From Bacteroidales bacterium (GTDB lineage Bacteria; Bacteroidota; Bacteroidia; Bacteroidales; VadinHA17), in NCBI GenBank assembly GCA_025455395.1, contig JALOMO010000016.1:1-38751 (forward strand): a stretch of 38,751 bases of DNA. The letters run 5' to 3'. Shown here piece by piece: positions 31,662-38,751 of this stretch. Below the pieces are notes generated by a model. The model saw only the letters and a program-made list of their open reading frames with translations. It searched no databases and was not told the DNA's origin. Every line of letters begins with the position of its first letter. Positions within the stretch are counted from its first letter, which is position 1. The position numbers and the translations under genes are program-made.

Positions 31662-33173
31662 TCAGTAAATGAGAGTATCGGCGCTGGCCATTTCTATGAA
31701 TGAGAGGTAGATCATTTTTGCCACATCCTCCATTATCTCGGGAGTGACGGCTGTCTCATCATCACCCGGCAGGTGATAGAATACTGGCTTTACTCCGTCA
31801 GTTGTAGAGATGCTCATGGTCCTGTAGCCCTCTGCCAGAAAGACCAGTCCGTCACTGCGCGGACGACCGTAGAATGAGCCGGCAGAGGTCGAGGTGCGCA
31901 TAGTCCGGTGAATATATTTTTCATTCGCCTTTTTGAAATATTCAGTCAGCCCCGGGCAGGTTGCAGATGAGCTGACAGCCAGACCTGTTCCGTTCCCGAC
32001 CATATCCAGGTTGATATAAGCTACTGTCTTTTCCTTCGGGAAGAGAGGATTCTTAGTATAGTATTTGGATCCGAGCAGGCCGACCTCCTCGCCTCCTATA
32101 AGCAGGAAGACCACGGTACGTTTCAGCTTTATGCCTGACTGTGCAAGAGCCTTTGCAGCTGCGATGATGTCTGCAACTCCGCTGGCATTGTCATACCCTC
32201 CTGCCACAAGCAGTCCCCCGGCATTGCCTACAGCATCAAGATGCCCGCCTATTATTATAACCTCTTCCTTCAGCTTAGGATCTGTTCCCTCTATCATGCC
32301 TATGACATTGCAGGTCTTTCCTTCCTGATGACGTGTGGTGTTGGCCTTAATGGTCATCACCTTTCCTGTTGAAAAGGATGCAGGCGTGAACGACTTGTCA
32401 ATCTGAGATATAATTGCTGCATTGTCTTTCCCGAGGCCGGCGAAGATATCCTGCAGAGGCACCGGCCCGATGCCGCAGACGATCATATTATCAATATACG
32501 AGATGTTTGGATTTGCGCTGTTGCCGTCGATATACAACATCCCTGCTGCTCCGTGGCGGGCGGCATTCTCAACCTTGTACTGGTGATAGCAATAGTTAAC
32601 CCATTTGGCATATTCAGGGTTCCTGACATCCTTGTAAGGCACATCCCGGTTCATGAGAACGATTTTCCCTTTAACATCGATGTCCCTGTAGTCGTCATAG
32701 TTTAGTTCAGGTGCCGTGACCCCGTAGCCGACGAATACCACTTCTGCCGTAACAGTACCGTTACCTGAATTCATTCCGGGGTAATATTCCTCAGGTGCCC
32801 GGTAGCTCTTCAGTATCACTGAGCCATCCTTCTGAGACAAATGAAGCTGAAGCATACCGATGTCGTTCACGACTGTATATGGATGATCAAACCACTGAAA
32901 AAAAGAACCGTTATCACCTGCAGGCTTTACACCCCACTCGCGCAGCATGCCTGCCACCCATTCGGCTGAAGCAAGGTATTCAGGCGTCCCGGCAAGCCTT
33001 CCGTTGTATTTCGGAGAGCAGAGTTCGGTCATCCATCCTGAAATTTCCTCGCTGCTGATTGAATGGAAGTGTTTAAGGATCAGCTGCTCATCTGCCTGCT
33101 GGGGAAAAGCAGCAGTTGAGAGAGTGAGAGTGAGAGCGAGGAGTAGTGATTTGATTACTGAATAAGAGCGCAT
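31662..33173 (-). CDS. Secreted M28 family metallopeptidase with PA domain
   Basis: A 503-residue protein with a signal peptide ending near AAFP before QQADEQ. A protease-associated (PA) insert occupies about 140-270 (VVFVGYGVTAPELNYDDY, VKGKIVLMNRD). The peptidase domain has the two-zinc site: His311 in IIGGHLDAVG, Asp328 in GGYDNASGVAD, Glu362/Glu363 in GGEEVGLLGS, Asp390 in INLDMVG and His467 in VFYHLPGDDE. All ligands are intact, so it should be an active aminopeptidase or a related enzyme such as a glutaminyl cyclase-like or carboxypeptidase member. It is probably periplasmic or exported. The DUF4838 gene lies 81 bases upstream on the same strand. Confidence 0.93.
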   Translation of the reverse strand: MRSYSVIKSLLLALTLTLSTAAFPQQADEQLILKHFHSISSEEISGWMTELCSPKYNGRLAGTPEYLASAEWVAGMLREWGVKPAGDNGSFFQWFDHPYTVVNDIGMLQLHLSQKDGSVILKSYRAPEEYYPGMNSGNGTVTAEVVFVGYGVTAPELNYDDYRDIDVKGKIVLMNRDVPYKDVRNPEYAKWVNYCYHQYKVENAARHGAAGMLYIDGNSANPNISYIDNMIVCGIGPVPLQDIFAGLGKDNAAIISQIDKSFTPASFSTGKVMTIKANTTRHQEGKTCNVIGMIEGTDPKLKEEVIIIGGHLDAVGNAGGLLVAGGYDNASGVADIIAAAKALAQSGIKLKRTVVFLLIGGEEVGLLGSKYYTKNPLFPKEKTVAYINLDMVGNGTGLAVSSSATCPGLTEYFKKANEKYIHRTMRTSTSAGSFYGRPRSDGLVFLAEGYRTMSISTTDGVKPVFYHLPGDDETAVTPEIMEDVAKMIYLSFIEMASADTLIY

Positions 33174-33254
33174 GGCAGGTAGCGGGTTTTACTTTATTAC
33201 TGATGCAAATATATCGTTTTACGCATACAAAGGCCATAAATACTGTGACCCGGA

Positions 33255-35528
33255 TTATTCAACGACAATCTCATCAACGAATATCCATGAGGGCATGCCT
33301 GCTCCCCTATGCCATTCAGGGCATTTCTTCATCGATTTTGCCGTAATCCTTATTTTCAGAACCTCTGCCTCCGGAAACTCATATTCCATATGCACAGGGG
33401 TGATATCCTGGTCGAAAGATGTGGTCACATATTTGCCTCCCGCCACTCTGTTATACATTACACCGTCAGCCGATGTCTCGATTATTACTTCTGTGGGAAG
33501 AAATATCCATGACACATGATCGCAGAGAAAGTTCATGCTGATACGGCTGGTTGTGACAGGAGACTGCGGGGTTACCTCAATGACCATGTCTTCTCCCTCG
33601 TAACCAAGCCACCCCTGAGTGAAACCTCTGCCTCCGAATATGCCGTCAGCCAGTGATGCGGCACCGGGTACCGAATAACGCTGATGCATCTCCGTCAGTG
33701 AGCTGAATTCTTCCGGTTTGACCTTATTTTCCTTTACACCCATGCTTACAAGCCGCTGCACGTGTTCGCGGTACTCCTCCAATGAATACTGATGTTCACT
33801 GACAGCCCATACACCTGTCTTTTCACTGTTTTCAAGAACCCTGTCAAGCGCTGCCATCATCTCTTCGCTGATGCTCTTTCCAGCAGGAGTGCGCTTTATG
33901 AATGAGAGCGCCATGTCACCAGCATTGAGGGCATGGTCAAGCCATGCAAAATCAACAGACATCCTTGCCCTCAACACCCGGGAGAGAATGACGGAATCGC
34001 CTGCTGCGGCATACTCGGCCTTGTTCATCAGGTCATGATATCTGGTTACCAGATCACGTGACAGGAAGCTGCCGAAGTAGTATGAAGGGAGTCCGTATAT
34101 GTCAAGGTTATTATTCACAGCTACTTCCTTAAGGCTTGAGTGGGAGAGGTCATAATATTCCCTTATGTATGGCGCAGCGCCACCGTAATAAGCGGTTATA
34201 AAGCGGTTGATAAGTGAGTCTCCGTTAAGGTCAGGGTCCCACAACAGCTTTGAAATATAGTACTGCTTAAGTTCTGCAAGGTCTGACCATGATCTGCCGC
34301 TGCCCTGCTGGAACATCATCGGTATGCCGTGGCTGTGAAACAGCTGTATGTTTGGCTGGATGGTGTGAAAATTAGGAAAAGGACACAGGTAGGTACGAAA
34401 TTGCACCACATAGTCCCACATGAAAATGTTCTTTGTAAGCAGGCTCCAGTCTGAGAGGTCTTTCACAAAGGCGGCGCTGCGCGGGTCGTCAGCCAGCGGC
34501 ATGCTCCTGTTGCACTCGATGGAGCAGAACATCACATTCACATTCGGGGCCGGGACAATATTTACAGGAGCCTGGCGCGTGAACTGGTAGGCAAGGGTCG
34601 AGATCTGCTTGTCGGGGAAATGAGAGGCGAGTTTATTTGCCATCTCTATGTAGGCACCCGAGATATTGCCGTACTTCTCATACATCTTCCGGCATCCGTC
34701 GCATTCGCAGTAGTTGATGCAGTCATTCTGCGAAACAGACCAGTATATCTTATAAGGGGCCTCTTTCATTCTGCCGGCCAGGTTTTCAGTAAGTATCCTT
34801 ATCACTTCAGGGTTGCTGAGGCATAGCTGCCCGTCCTGTATCCTCCTGCCGTTTACAAGTGAGAAATATTCCGGATGCTTTCCGAAGTATTCAGAGGGTG
34901 GCATCAGCGTTTGAAAGGTATGCACAAACAGGCCCCACTCATTGAAGGTGCTCATCTTATTATGATTAACGAAAAATGAGTTGTCCCGGTCAGGGAAGTG
35001 TGCAACCCTGAAGCTGAAAGCCGGTTCATAGCTCTTTTTGCCGTAGGGAATGCTTATTTTCTTTGCCCGGGGAACAAGCTCTTCAGTGCCGGTGAACCAG
35101 ATGCAGCCGGCATGCTCCTCGAGGAGGGTATAGACGGCATTAAGATCGGCAGCCCCGTTATTGCCGGCAAGCAGCAGGCTCGTACCTGTGGCGCTGATGA
35201 TGAATCCGTCACGGCTGAGCCTGCCGGTCTCTTCAAGAAGGGCAGTGTCGGTGATGCCTTTTCGTCCTATGATGATTGTCTTGATGCCAGTTCCGCGGCT
35301 ACCGGTGGTATTTAAATCCAGGGACGTGATCATCTTAATGTACTTCTCAAGCTCAGCTGCTGCCAGCAGGGTAAGGCTGTCAGCATCATCACCCGTAACG
35401 ATGGCGTAACGCCCTGACGGCCTTATCTCAAAGTACCTGTCGCGGGAGCACGATGTCAGAATGAGCAAGAGGATCATAGCCCATTTCAATGAAAGGCTGA
35501 GGCTGCAGAGAAGGGTATCTCTTTTCAT
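33255..35528 (-). CDS. DUF4838 domain lipoprotein, putative carbohydrate-active
   Basis: A 757-residue protein with a lipoprotein signal ending LTSC27. Residues about 35-150 resemble the N-terminal domain of GH67 alpha-glucuronidases (YAIVTGDDADSLTLLAAAELEKYI, IIIGRKG). The central DUF4838 domain contains YWSVSQNDCINYCECDGCRKMY, a Cys-rich loop, and NIFMWDYVVQFRTYL. The C-terminal 140 residues form a discoidin-like (F5/8 type C) beta domain. Such proteins are common in Bacteroidota polysaccharide loci, but no catalytic activity is proven for DUF4838. No SusC/SusD pair is in the window. An inverted repeat CAACTT/AAGTTG (35550-35567) lies just upstream. Confidence 0.85.
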   Translation of the reverse strand: MKRDTLLCSLSLSLKWAMILLLILTSCSRDRYFEIRPSGRYAIVTGDDADSLTLLAAAELEKYIKMITSLDLNTTGSRGTGIKTIIIGRKGITDTALLEETGRLSRDGFIISATGTSLLLAGNNGAADLNAVYTLLEEHAGCIWFTGTEELVPRAKKISIPYGKKSYEPAFSFRVAHFPDRDNSFFVNHNKMSTFNEWGLFVHTFQTLMPPSEYFGKHPEYFSLVNGRRIQDGQLCLSNPEVIRILTENLAGRMKEAPYKIYWSVSQNDCINYCECDGCRKMYEKYGNISGAYIEMANKLASHFPDKQISTLAYQFTRQAPVNIVPAPNVNVMFCSIECNRSMPLADDPRSAAFVKDLSDWSLLTKNIFMWDYVVQFRTYLCPFPNFHTIQPNIQLFHSHGIPMMFQQGSGRSWSDLAELKQYYISKLLWDPDLNGDSLINRFITAYYGGAAPYIREYYDLSHSSLKEVAVNNNLDIYGLPSYYFGSFLSRDLVTRYHDLMNKAEYAAAGDSVILSRVLRARMSVDFAWLDHALNAGDMALSFIKRTPAGKSISEEMMAALDRVLENSEKTGVWAVSEHQYSLEEYREHVQRLVSMGVKENKVKPEEFSSLTEMHQRYSVPGAASLADGIFGGRGFTQGWLGYEGEDMVIEVTPQSPVTTSRISMNFLCDHVSWIFLPTEVIIETSADGVMYNRVAGGKYVTTSFDQDITPVHMEYEFPEAEVLKIRITAKSMKKCPEWHRGAGMPSWIFVDEIVVE

Positions 35529-35549
35529 ACCGGTTTGTTTTTATAGCTG

Positions 35550-35567
35550 CAACTTATAAAAAAGTTG
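35550..35567. other. Inverted repeat upstream of the DUF4838 gene
   Basis: CAACTT (35550-35555) and AAGTTG (35562-35567) form a 6-bp inverted repeat with a 6-base spacer in the divergent region between the DUF4838 gene and the permease remnant. It may be an operator or chance in AT-rich sequence. No consensus promoter is seen here for either direction. Confidence 0.25.
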
Positions 35568-35627
35568 TTTAAGAGGTCTCTATGCAGGCACAATATTGCA
35601 TTATTCACAAATAATGACAAATATTGT

Positions 35628-36041
35628 ATGATAAAGTCCCTCGCCATGAGCAGTGATACAACTACGAGGCATCCTGAGAGTCTCATCACCGGTCTGCACC
35701 TTTATGCCACTGGTGCCATGGCACTGGTGATGCTTGGTCTCGGCTGGCCCTCCCTCATTGCTCTCTACCTGACCTATTTCTGCATGTCGATAATGTTTCC
35801 GACTATCTTTGCCCTGGGACTGAAGGATCTGGGTGGGATGACAAAAAGAGGTTCATCGGTTATTGTGATGACAATTGTGGGTGGTGCCATCTGTCCGGTC
35901 ATCATGGGTCGCATTGCTGACCTCTCCGGAATGGCGACAGGCTTTGTTGTGCCCCTTGCCTGCTTCGCCTTTGTCGCATGGTATGCCTTCTTCAGGGCGA
36001 AGAGCCACGTCACTACCTCAGAGGATGGCCCTTCGCGTTGA
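35628..36041 (+). pseudogene. C-terminal remnant of a FucP-type sugar/proton symporter
   Basis: The open frame carries 137 residues from the ATG at 35628 (another ATG is at 35646). From about residue 20 onward it matches the last third of L-fucose permease-type MFS carriers: LTYFCMSIMFPTIFALGLKDL, GGMTKRGSSVIVMTIVGGAI and GFVVPLACFAFVAWYAF, which are the last four or so membrane helices of a protein normally about 400-440 residues long. The first 280 or so residues are absent and are not found upstream, where the DUF4838 gene lies in the opposite direction. No internal stop has accumulated. It is most likely a deletion relic; expression as a small membrane protein cannot be excluded. Confidence 0.8.
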
Positions 36042-36050
36042 TGCAACGAT

Positions 36051-36689
36051 ATGAAAAAGAGTCTGTTGATATTTCTGTTGGGTGTTTCGGTCATTTGCCG
36101 TGCACAGGATACCTGGTATGGCGAGATTGCACTCATTGGTGGTGGCGGTACAAACGATATTTTCCGCTTTCAGGAGCTCGACGGCGCAGGTTCTTTCACA
36201 GGAACGGGGATGTGGACTGCCGGTCTTGACATGCGGAGAATCTTCACCGATATCTTCAGTCTTGAGACTGGGGCAGCCTATTCGCATCAGTATTTTTACA
36301 GCACTCCGGCACCGGGATTAGAGGGAGAAGACCAGCCTGGTGATTTCGGTCTTATCACGGTGCCGGTGACGGCGAGGTTTGATTTTCTCAGATGGCTCTT
36401 TGCCGAGGCTGGAGCTGTTGTCTCTTTTCAGGCAGGAAGCTCACAGGCTGATGATATGTCGGGGCTTGGCATTACCGCCGGACTGGGATTCCAGTACAAT
36501 TTCAAGTCAGATTACTTCATCAGAGTCAGGGCTTACGGAAGCCAGTATGCCCTTCTTCATTTCATGCCGGAGGATAACCCTCAGACACTGTGGAATTCAG
36601 GATTTACAGTTGGGTTCGGTTATCAGTTCATACACCTGGGCAAGTGCAACTGTCCGGAAGACAATGCTCCAAGGCGAAGGTTTTTCTGA
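36051..36689 (+). CDS. Outer-membrane beta-barrel protein
   Basis: A 212-residue protein with a signal peptide (MKKSLLIFLLGVSVICRA, then QDTWYG). Strand-like segments of alternating polarity separated by short turns run through the mature part (GEIALIGGGG, WTAGLDMRRIF, FSLETGAAYSHQYFY, ITVPVTARFDFL, LFAEAGAVVSFQAG, GITAGLGFQYNF, WNSGFTVGFGYQFI). This fits an 8-10-stranded barrel of the outer-membrane beta-barrel class common in Bacteroidota. After the last strand is a short tail with CNCPEDNAPRRRFF, unusual for a barrel terminus. It begins nine bases after the permease remnant's stop. Function is unknown. Confidence 0.78.
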   Translation: MKKSLLIFLLGVSVICRAQDTWYGEIALIGGGGTNDIFRFQELDGAGSFTGTGMWTAGLDMRRIFTDIFSLETGAAYSHQYFYSTPAPGLEGEDQPGDFGLITVPVTARFDFLRWLFAEAGAVVSFQAGSSQADDMSGLGITAGLGFQYNFKSDYFIRVRAYGSQYALLHFMPEDNPQTLWNSGFTVGFGYQFIHLGKCNCPEDNAPRRRFF

Positions 36690-36758
36690 AACTGTATTAT
36701 TTTTCCTGATGTTTGGGTAACTTGGAACTATTGTTTTATTTGGTACTACTGTTTTAAA

Positions 36759-37676
36759 ATGAAAGATACAGCTATGTCAAAGTCTGAACTCAGGCTGATC
36801 AGGAATGCCTGCTTAGTTGCATTTATGGTTTTGTTTTCGAATGAATCTGCCTCTCAGTTCTCTCCCGACAATATATCAATATCATGGGGAGTGGAGCATT
36901 TTGATCCTGTGAAGGTGGAGGTTGAGGAGACTAACGAGCCCTTCAACCAGTCGGTCAGGTTCATTGCCAGGAACACCACCTATTATCAGTTTCTTTTAAA
37001 AATAGTCTTCAGGAATGTAACCAACCTTGCTCCAAGGCCTTCAACAAAAGAGATGATGTTAAAACACGGTACAAATCAAGTTATTAACCTGGTTGTGGCA
37101 ACAAAAGATGCGGGATATGGGTATGAGTATACTGCCAGCTATGAGCTCTTTTCTGAAGAAGGGGCCGCTGATCTCTCCTGGCCATATCTGGTGCCACTAA
37201 AACCTGGCACTGTACCACACGCAGCTGTTTTCAAAGGCAAGACATGGCGCGGACGATTCAATGTCAGTCCGGGAGATACAATTTACTGCATGCGCAAGGG
37301 ATTGGTGACTGCATTACCTGAGTCCAACAAAAATGAATTCCGGATCTCCTCGTTTAACGCACTGGAAGTACTTCATGCTGACGGAACCATGATGACATAT
37401 GCGCCACTGATCTGCAGGTCTTTTGTTAACTCACTTGGCAGTATCGTCCTCCCGGGAGAGCCTGTGGGGGTGGCTACAGACAGTGCGTTCGTCTGGGTTA
37501 ACCTGGTCGAGTTCATGCCTGGCAACACCCTCACTTATCCACCCATGAGATATGCCACCGGTGAATCATCGGCAGCGACATTTGAAGGCATCATTGACAA
37601 GATTGAGACAGTGCATCCTGTCAGCGTAATAGCAAGAGAGAAAACAAAGAGTGAGCTGAAGAAAAAGGGAAAGTGA
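36759..37676 (+). CDS. Secreted protein with a LytM/M23-like domain lacking metal ligands
   Basis: A 305-residue protein with an N-terminal signal sequence (hydrophobic about 16-26, cut after SAS before QFSPD). An N-terminal beta domain of about 130 residues is followed by a stretch, 165-245, that reads like the M23 peptidase core: RFNVSPGDTIYCMRKGLVTAL, ALEVLHADGTMMTYAPL and GSIVLPGEPVGVATDS. In active M23 enzymes the YAPL position is YxHL, with a zinc-binding His. Here it is Pro216, and the first His/Asp pair is also not evident, so the domain is probably non-catalytic. It could bind peptidoglycan or regulate an amidase. Start may alternatively be the ATG at 36774. Assignment rests on motif spacing. 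Confidence 0.65.
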   Translation: MKDTAMSKSELRLIRNACLVAFMVLFSNESASQFSPDNISISWGVEHFDPVKVEVEETNEPFNQSVRFIARNTTYYQFLLKIVFRNVTNLAPRPSTKEMMLKHGTNQVINLVVATKDAGYGYEYTASYELFSEEGAADLSWPYLVPLKPGTVPHAAVFKGKTWRGRFNVSPGDTIYCMRKGLVTALPESNKNEFRISSFNALEVLHADGTMMTYAPLICRSFVNSLGSIVLPGEPVGVATDSAFVWVNLVEFMPGNTLTYPPMRYATGESSAATFEGIIDKIETVHPVSVIAREKTKSELKKKGK

Positions 37677-37677
37677 C

Positions 37678-37698
37678 CATCCTTTTGGATGTATTTAA
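37678..37698. terminator. Short hairpin between convergent genes
   Basis: CATCC-TTTT-GGATG (37678-37691) followed by TATTTAATCTT on the plus strand lies in the 18-base gap between the stop codons of the LytM-like and PfkB genes. The stem is only 5 bp, so termination efficiency is doubtful. Confidence 0.4.
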
Positions 37699-38681
37699 TC
37701 TTCAGCGATTGTGTTTATCATTCGTTTAGCTTCCTCCCATTTATTTTCAGGCATGCGGGCTCCCACCACCTCAATAACCTTGGCTGCAAGCACTGAGCCG
37801 AAGAGTCCGCATTTATCGAGGCTGAAGCCATGTGCATAGCCGTAAAGGAACCCCGCCGCATAGAGGTCGCCCGCCCCTGTGGTATCGACAGGAGTGACCT
37901 TCAGGGCATCAATTCTGATAACCTCCTCGCCTCTCTTTATCCACGAACCGGTAGCGCCGGTCTTTACTACGGCGATTGAACATTTCTCTGCAATACTGTC
38001 AAGCGCCTCACGTGGTCCGAGGCCAGTGAAAGCCCTGGCCTCCTCCTCGTTGGCAAAGACTATATCGACATATTTCGAAATAATATCTTTGAAATGAGGG
38101 AGCATGTCTGTCACGACGTTAAAGCTTGCCAGGTCGATGACCACGCACATGTCGTTTTCCTTTGCGAGGCGGCAGGCCTGATCCATCAGGGGCAGGTTGA
38201 AGATCAGGTATCCCTCAAGGTAGAGGATGTCGTATCCCTTGAAATATAGGTTTTTAAGCTCTTCGGCTGCCAGTTCCGTGGCTGCTCCGAGGTGTGTAGC
38301 AAAGGTGCGTTCCGAGTCAGGTGTCACTAGCGCCACTGCTGTACCTGTGGGCGATGATGCTGAACGCATAAGCACAGGCGTAAGGCCTGCGTCGACCATA
38401 TCCTTCTCGTAGAAGTTGCCCAGTTCATCGCGTCCCACCTTACCTATGAATGAAGAGTGTACTCCCATGATGCCGAGGCCGTACATAGTGTTACCTGCTG
38501 AGCCACCCGAGGCGAGGGTGGAGGTATAGGAGGCAATGGCTTTCTTTATCTCACCTGACCTGGCTGCATCGACCATTGTCATGGTGCCTTTGGGTAGTCC
38601 GAAATGGTTGAGGCAAGTATCATCAGGTATCATTGTCATGACGTCGACAAGAGCATTGCCTATGCCCAGAATCTTCTTCAT
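37695..38681 (-). CDS. PfkB family kinase, adenosine kinase-like
   Basis: A 328-residue ribokinase-fold protein. The N-terminal GIGNALVDVM, the substrate-side GGSAGNTMYGLGIMG (59-73) and FIGKVGRDELG are typical of the adenosine kinase-like branch found across Bacteroidota. The C-terminal PfkB signature is DTTGAGDLYAAGFLYG (266-281), with Asp272 as the catalytic base. Adenosine phosphorylation is the likely reaction, with another nucleoside or sugar as the alternative. It is a single gene, convergent with the LytM-like gene. The start codon lies about 15 bases from an exact -7 box, so the leader is very short. Confidence 0.88.
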   Translation of the reverse strand: MKKILGIGNALVDVMTMIPDDTCLNHFGLPKGTMTMVDAARSGEIKKAIASYTSTLASGGSAGNTMYGLGIMGVHSSFIGKVGRDELGNFYEKDMVDAGLTPVLMRSASSPTGTAVALVTPDSERTFATHLGAATELAAEELKNLYFKGYDILYLEGYLIFNLPLMDQACRLAKENDMCVVIDLASFNVVTDMLPHFKDIISKYVDIVFANEEEARAFTGLGPREALDSIAEKCSIAVVKTGATGSWIKRGEEVIRIDALKVTPVDTTGAGDLYAAGFLYGYAHGFSLDKCGLFGSVLAAKVIEVVGARMPENKWEEAKRMINTIAED

Positions 38682-38695
38682 CCGTAAAATTTTGG

Positions 38696-38703
38696 CAAAT
38701 ATA
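38696..38703 (-). promoter_or_regulatory. -7 box of the PfkB kinase gene
   Basis: On the minus strand this reads TATATTTG, an exact TAnnTTTG match, 14 bases before the ATG at 38681. No TTG is found at the right distance upstream. The implied leader is under 12 bases. Confidence 0.5.
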
Positions 38704-38751
38704 TTGCTTAATTCACATAAAGCGGTTAATTTTGCGACGCTTTAACAGGCA

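Overview
The window looks like a chromosomal segment of a Bacteroidota genome, most likely an environmental member of the Bacteroidales/Marinilabiliales group. Several things point that way. Promoters match the phylum's primary-sigma pattern (TTG or TTTG, 19-21 bases, TAnnTTTG), many secreted proteins have signal peptides whose predicted mature form starts with Gln (SQ/AQ), and the families are typical of the phylum: DUF4838 lipoprotein, PadR/PspC operon, small secreted beta-barrels, a FucP-type permease remnant and a GYGGTS-type secreted protein. No tRNA, rRNA, CRISPR array, transposase or phage gene was seen. This is an ordinary chromosomal region with a few odd pieces.

Layout. 1-2.7 kb (minus): a truncated outer-membrane protein at the left edge, a free-standing E2-type acyltransferase, a SIMPL-domain protein and a small beta-barrel protein flanked by two arrays of a 7-bp repeat. 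2.9-3.6 kb (plus): a secreted protein of unknown function. 3.6-8.7 kb (minus): an MFS carrier in tandem with an L-serine dehydratase that carries a Tat/lipoprotein-like leader, then a methyltransferase and a secreted Ntn hydrolase with an N-terminal Cys. 8.8-12.6 kb (plus): a four-helix membrane protein, a secreted transglutaminase-like protein and a winged-helix protein in one operon, then another secreted unknown. 12.6-13.5 kb (minus): YitT-family membrane protein. 13.8-18.2 kb (plus): operon of an acyl-CoA ligase, a GNAT-like protein and a CrtI/RetSat-like flavoprotein. 18.2-18.7 kb: the only gene-free stretch over 300 bases, filled with a REP-like array of hairpins and a terminator.

18.7-24.3 kb (minus): a subtilisin-like lipoprotein, 1-pyrroline-5-carboxylate dehydrogenase, a CPA2 cation/proton antiporter and a GNAT acetyltransferase. 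24.4-26.6 kb (minus): PspC protein, PadR regulator and a large membrane protein sharing an N-terminal module with the PspC protein, driven by a near-consensus promoter. 26.9-30.9 kb (plus): Gfo/Idh/MocA oxidoreductase, rhomboid protease, cytoplasmic six-hairpin glycosidase-like protein and an SDR. 31.0-31.6 kb (plus): YceI-family protein behind a perfect inverted repeat. 31.7-35.5 kb (minus): M28 peptidase and a DUF4838 lipoprotein. 35.6-37.7 kb (plus): the C-terminal third of a fucose-permease-type transporter, an outer-membrane beta-barrel and a LytM-like protein lacking metal ligands. 37.7-38.7 kb (minus): adenosine-kinase-like PfkB protein.

The least conventional items are the apparently exported iron-sulfur serine dehydratase, the membrane protein/transglutaminase/winged-helix operon, the hairpin mosaic at 18.3-18.7 kb, the paired 7-bp repeat arrays and the fucose-permease relic. 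No single element is clearly a wholly new system; the three-gene operon at 8.9-11.8 kb is the best candidate for undescribed biology.
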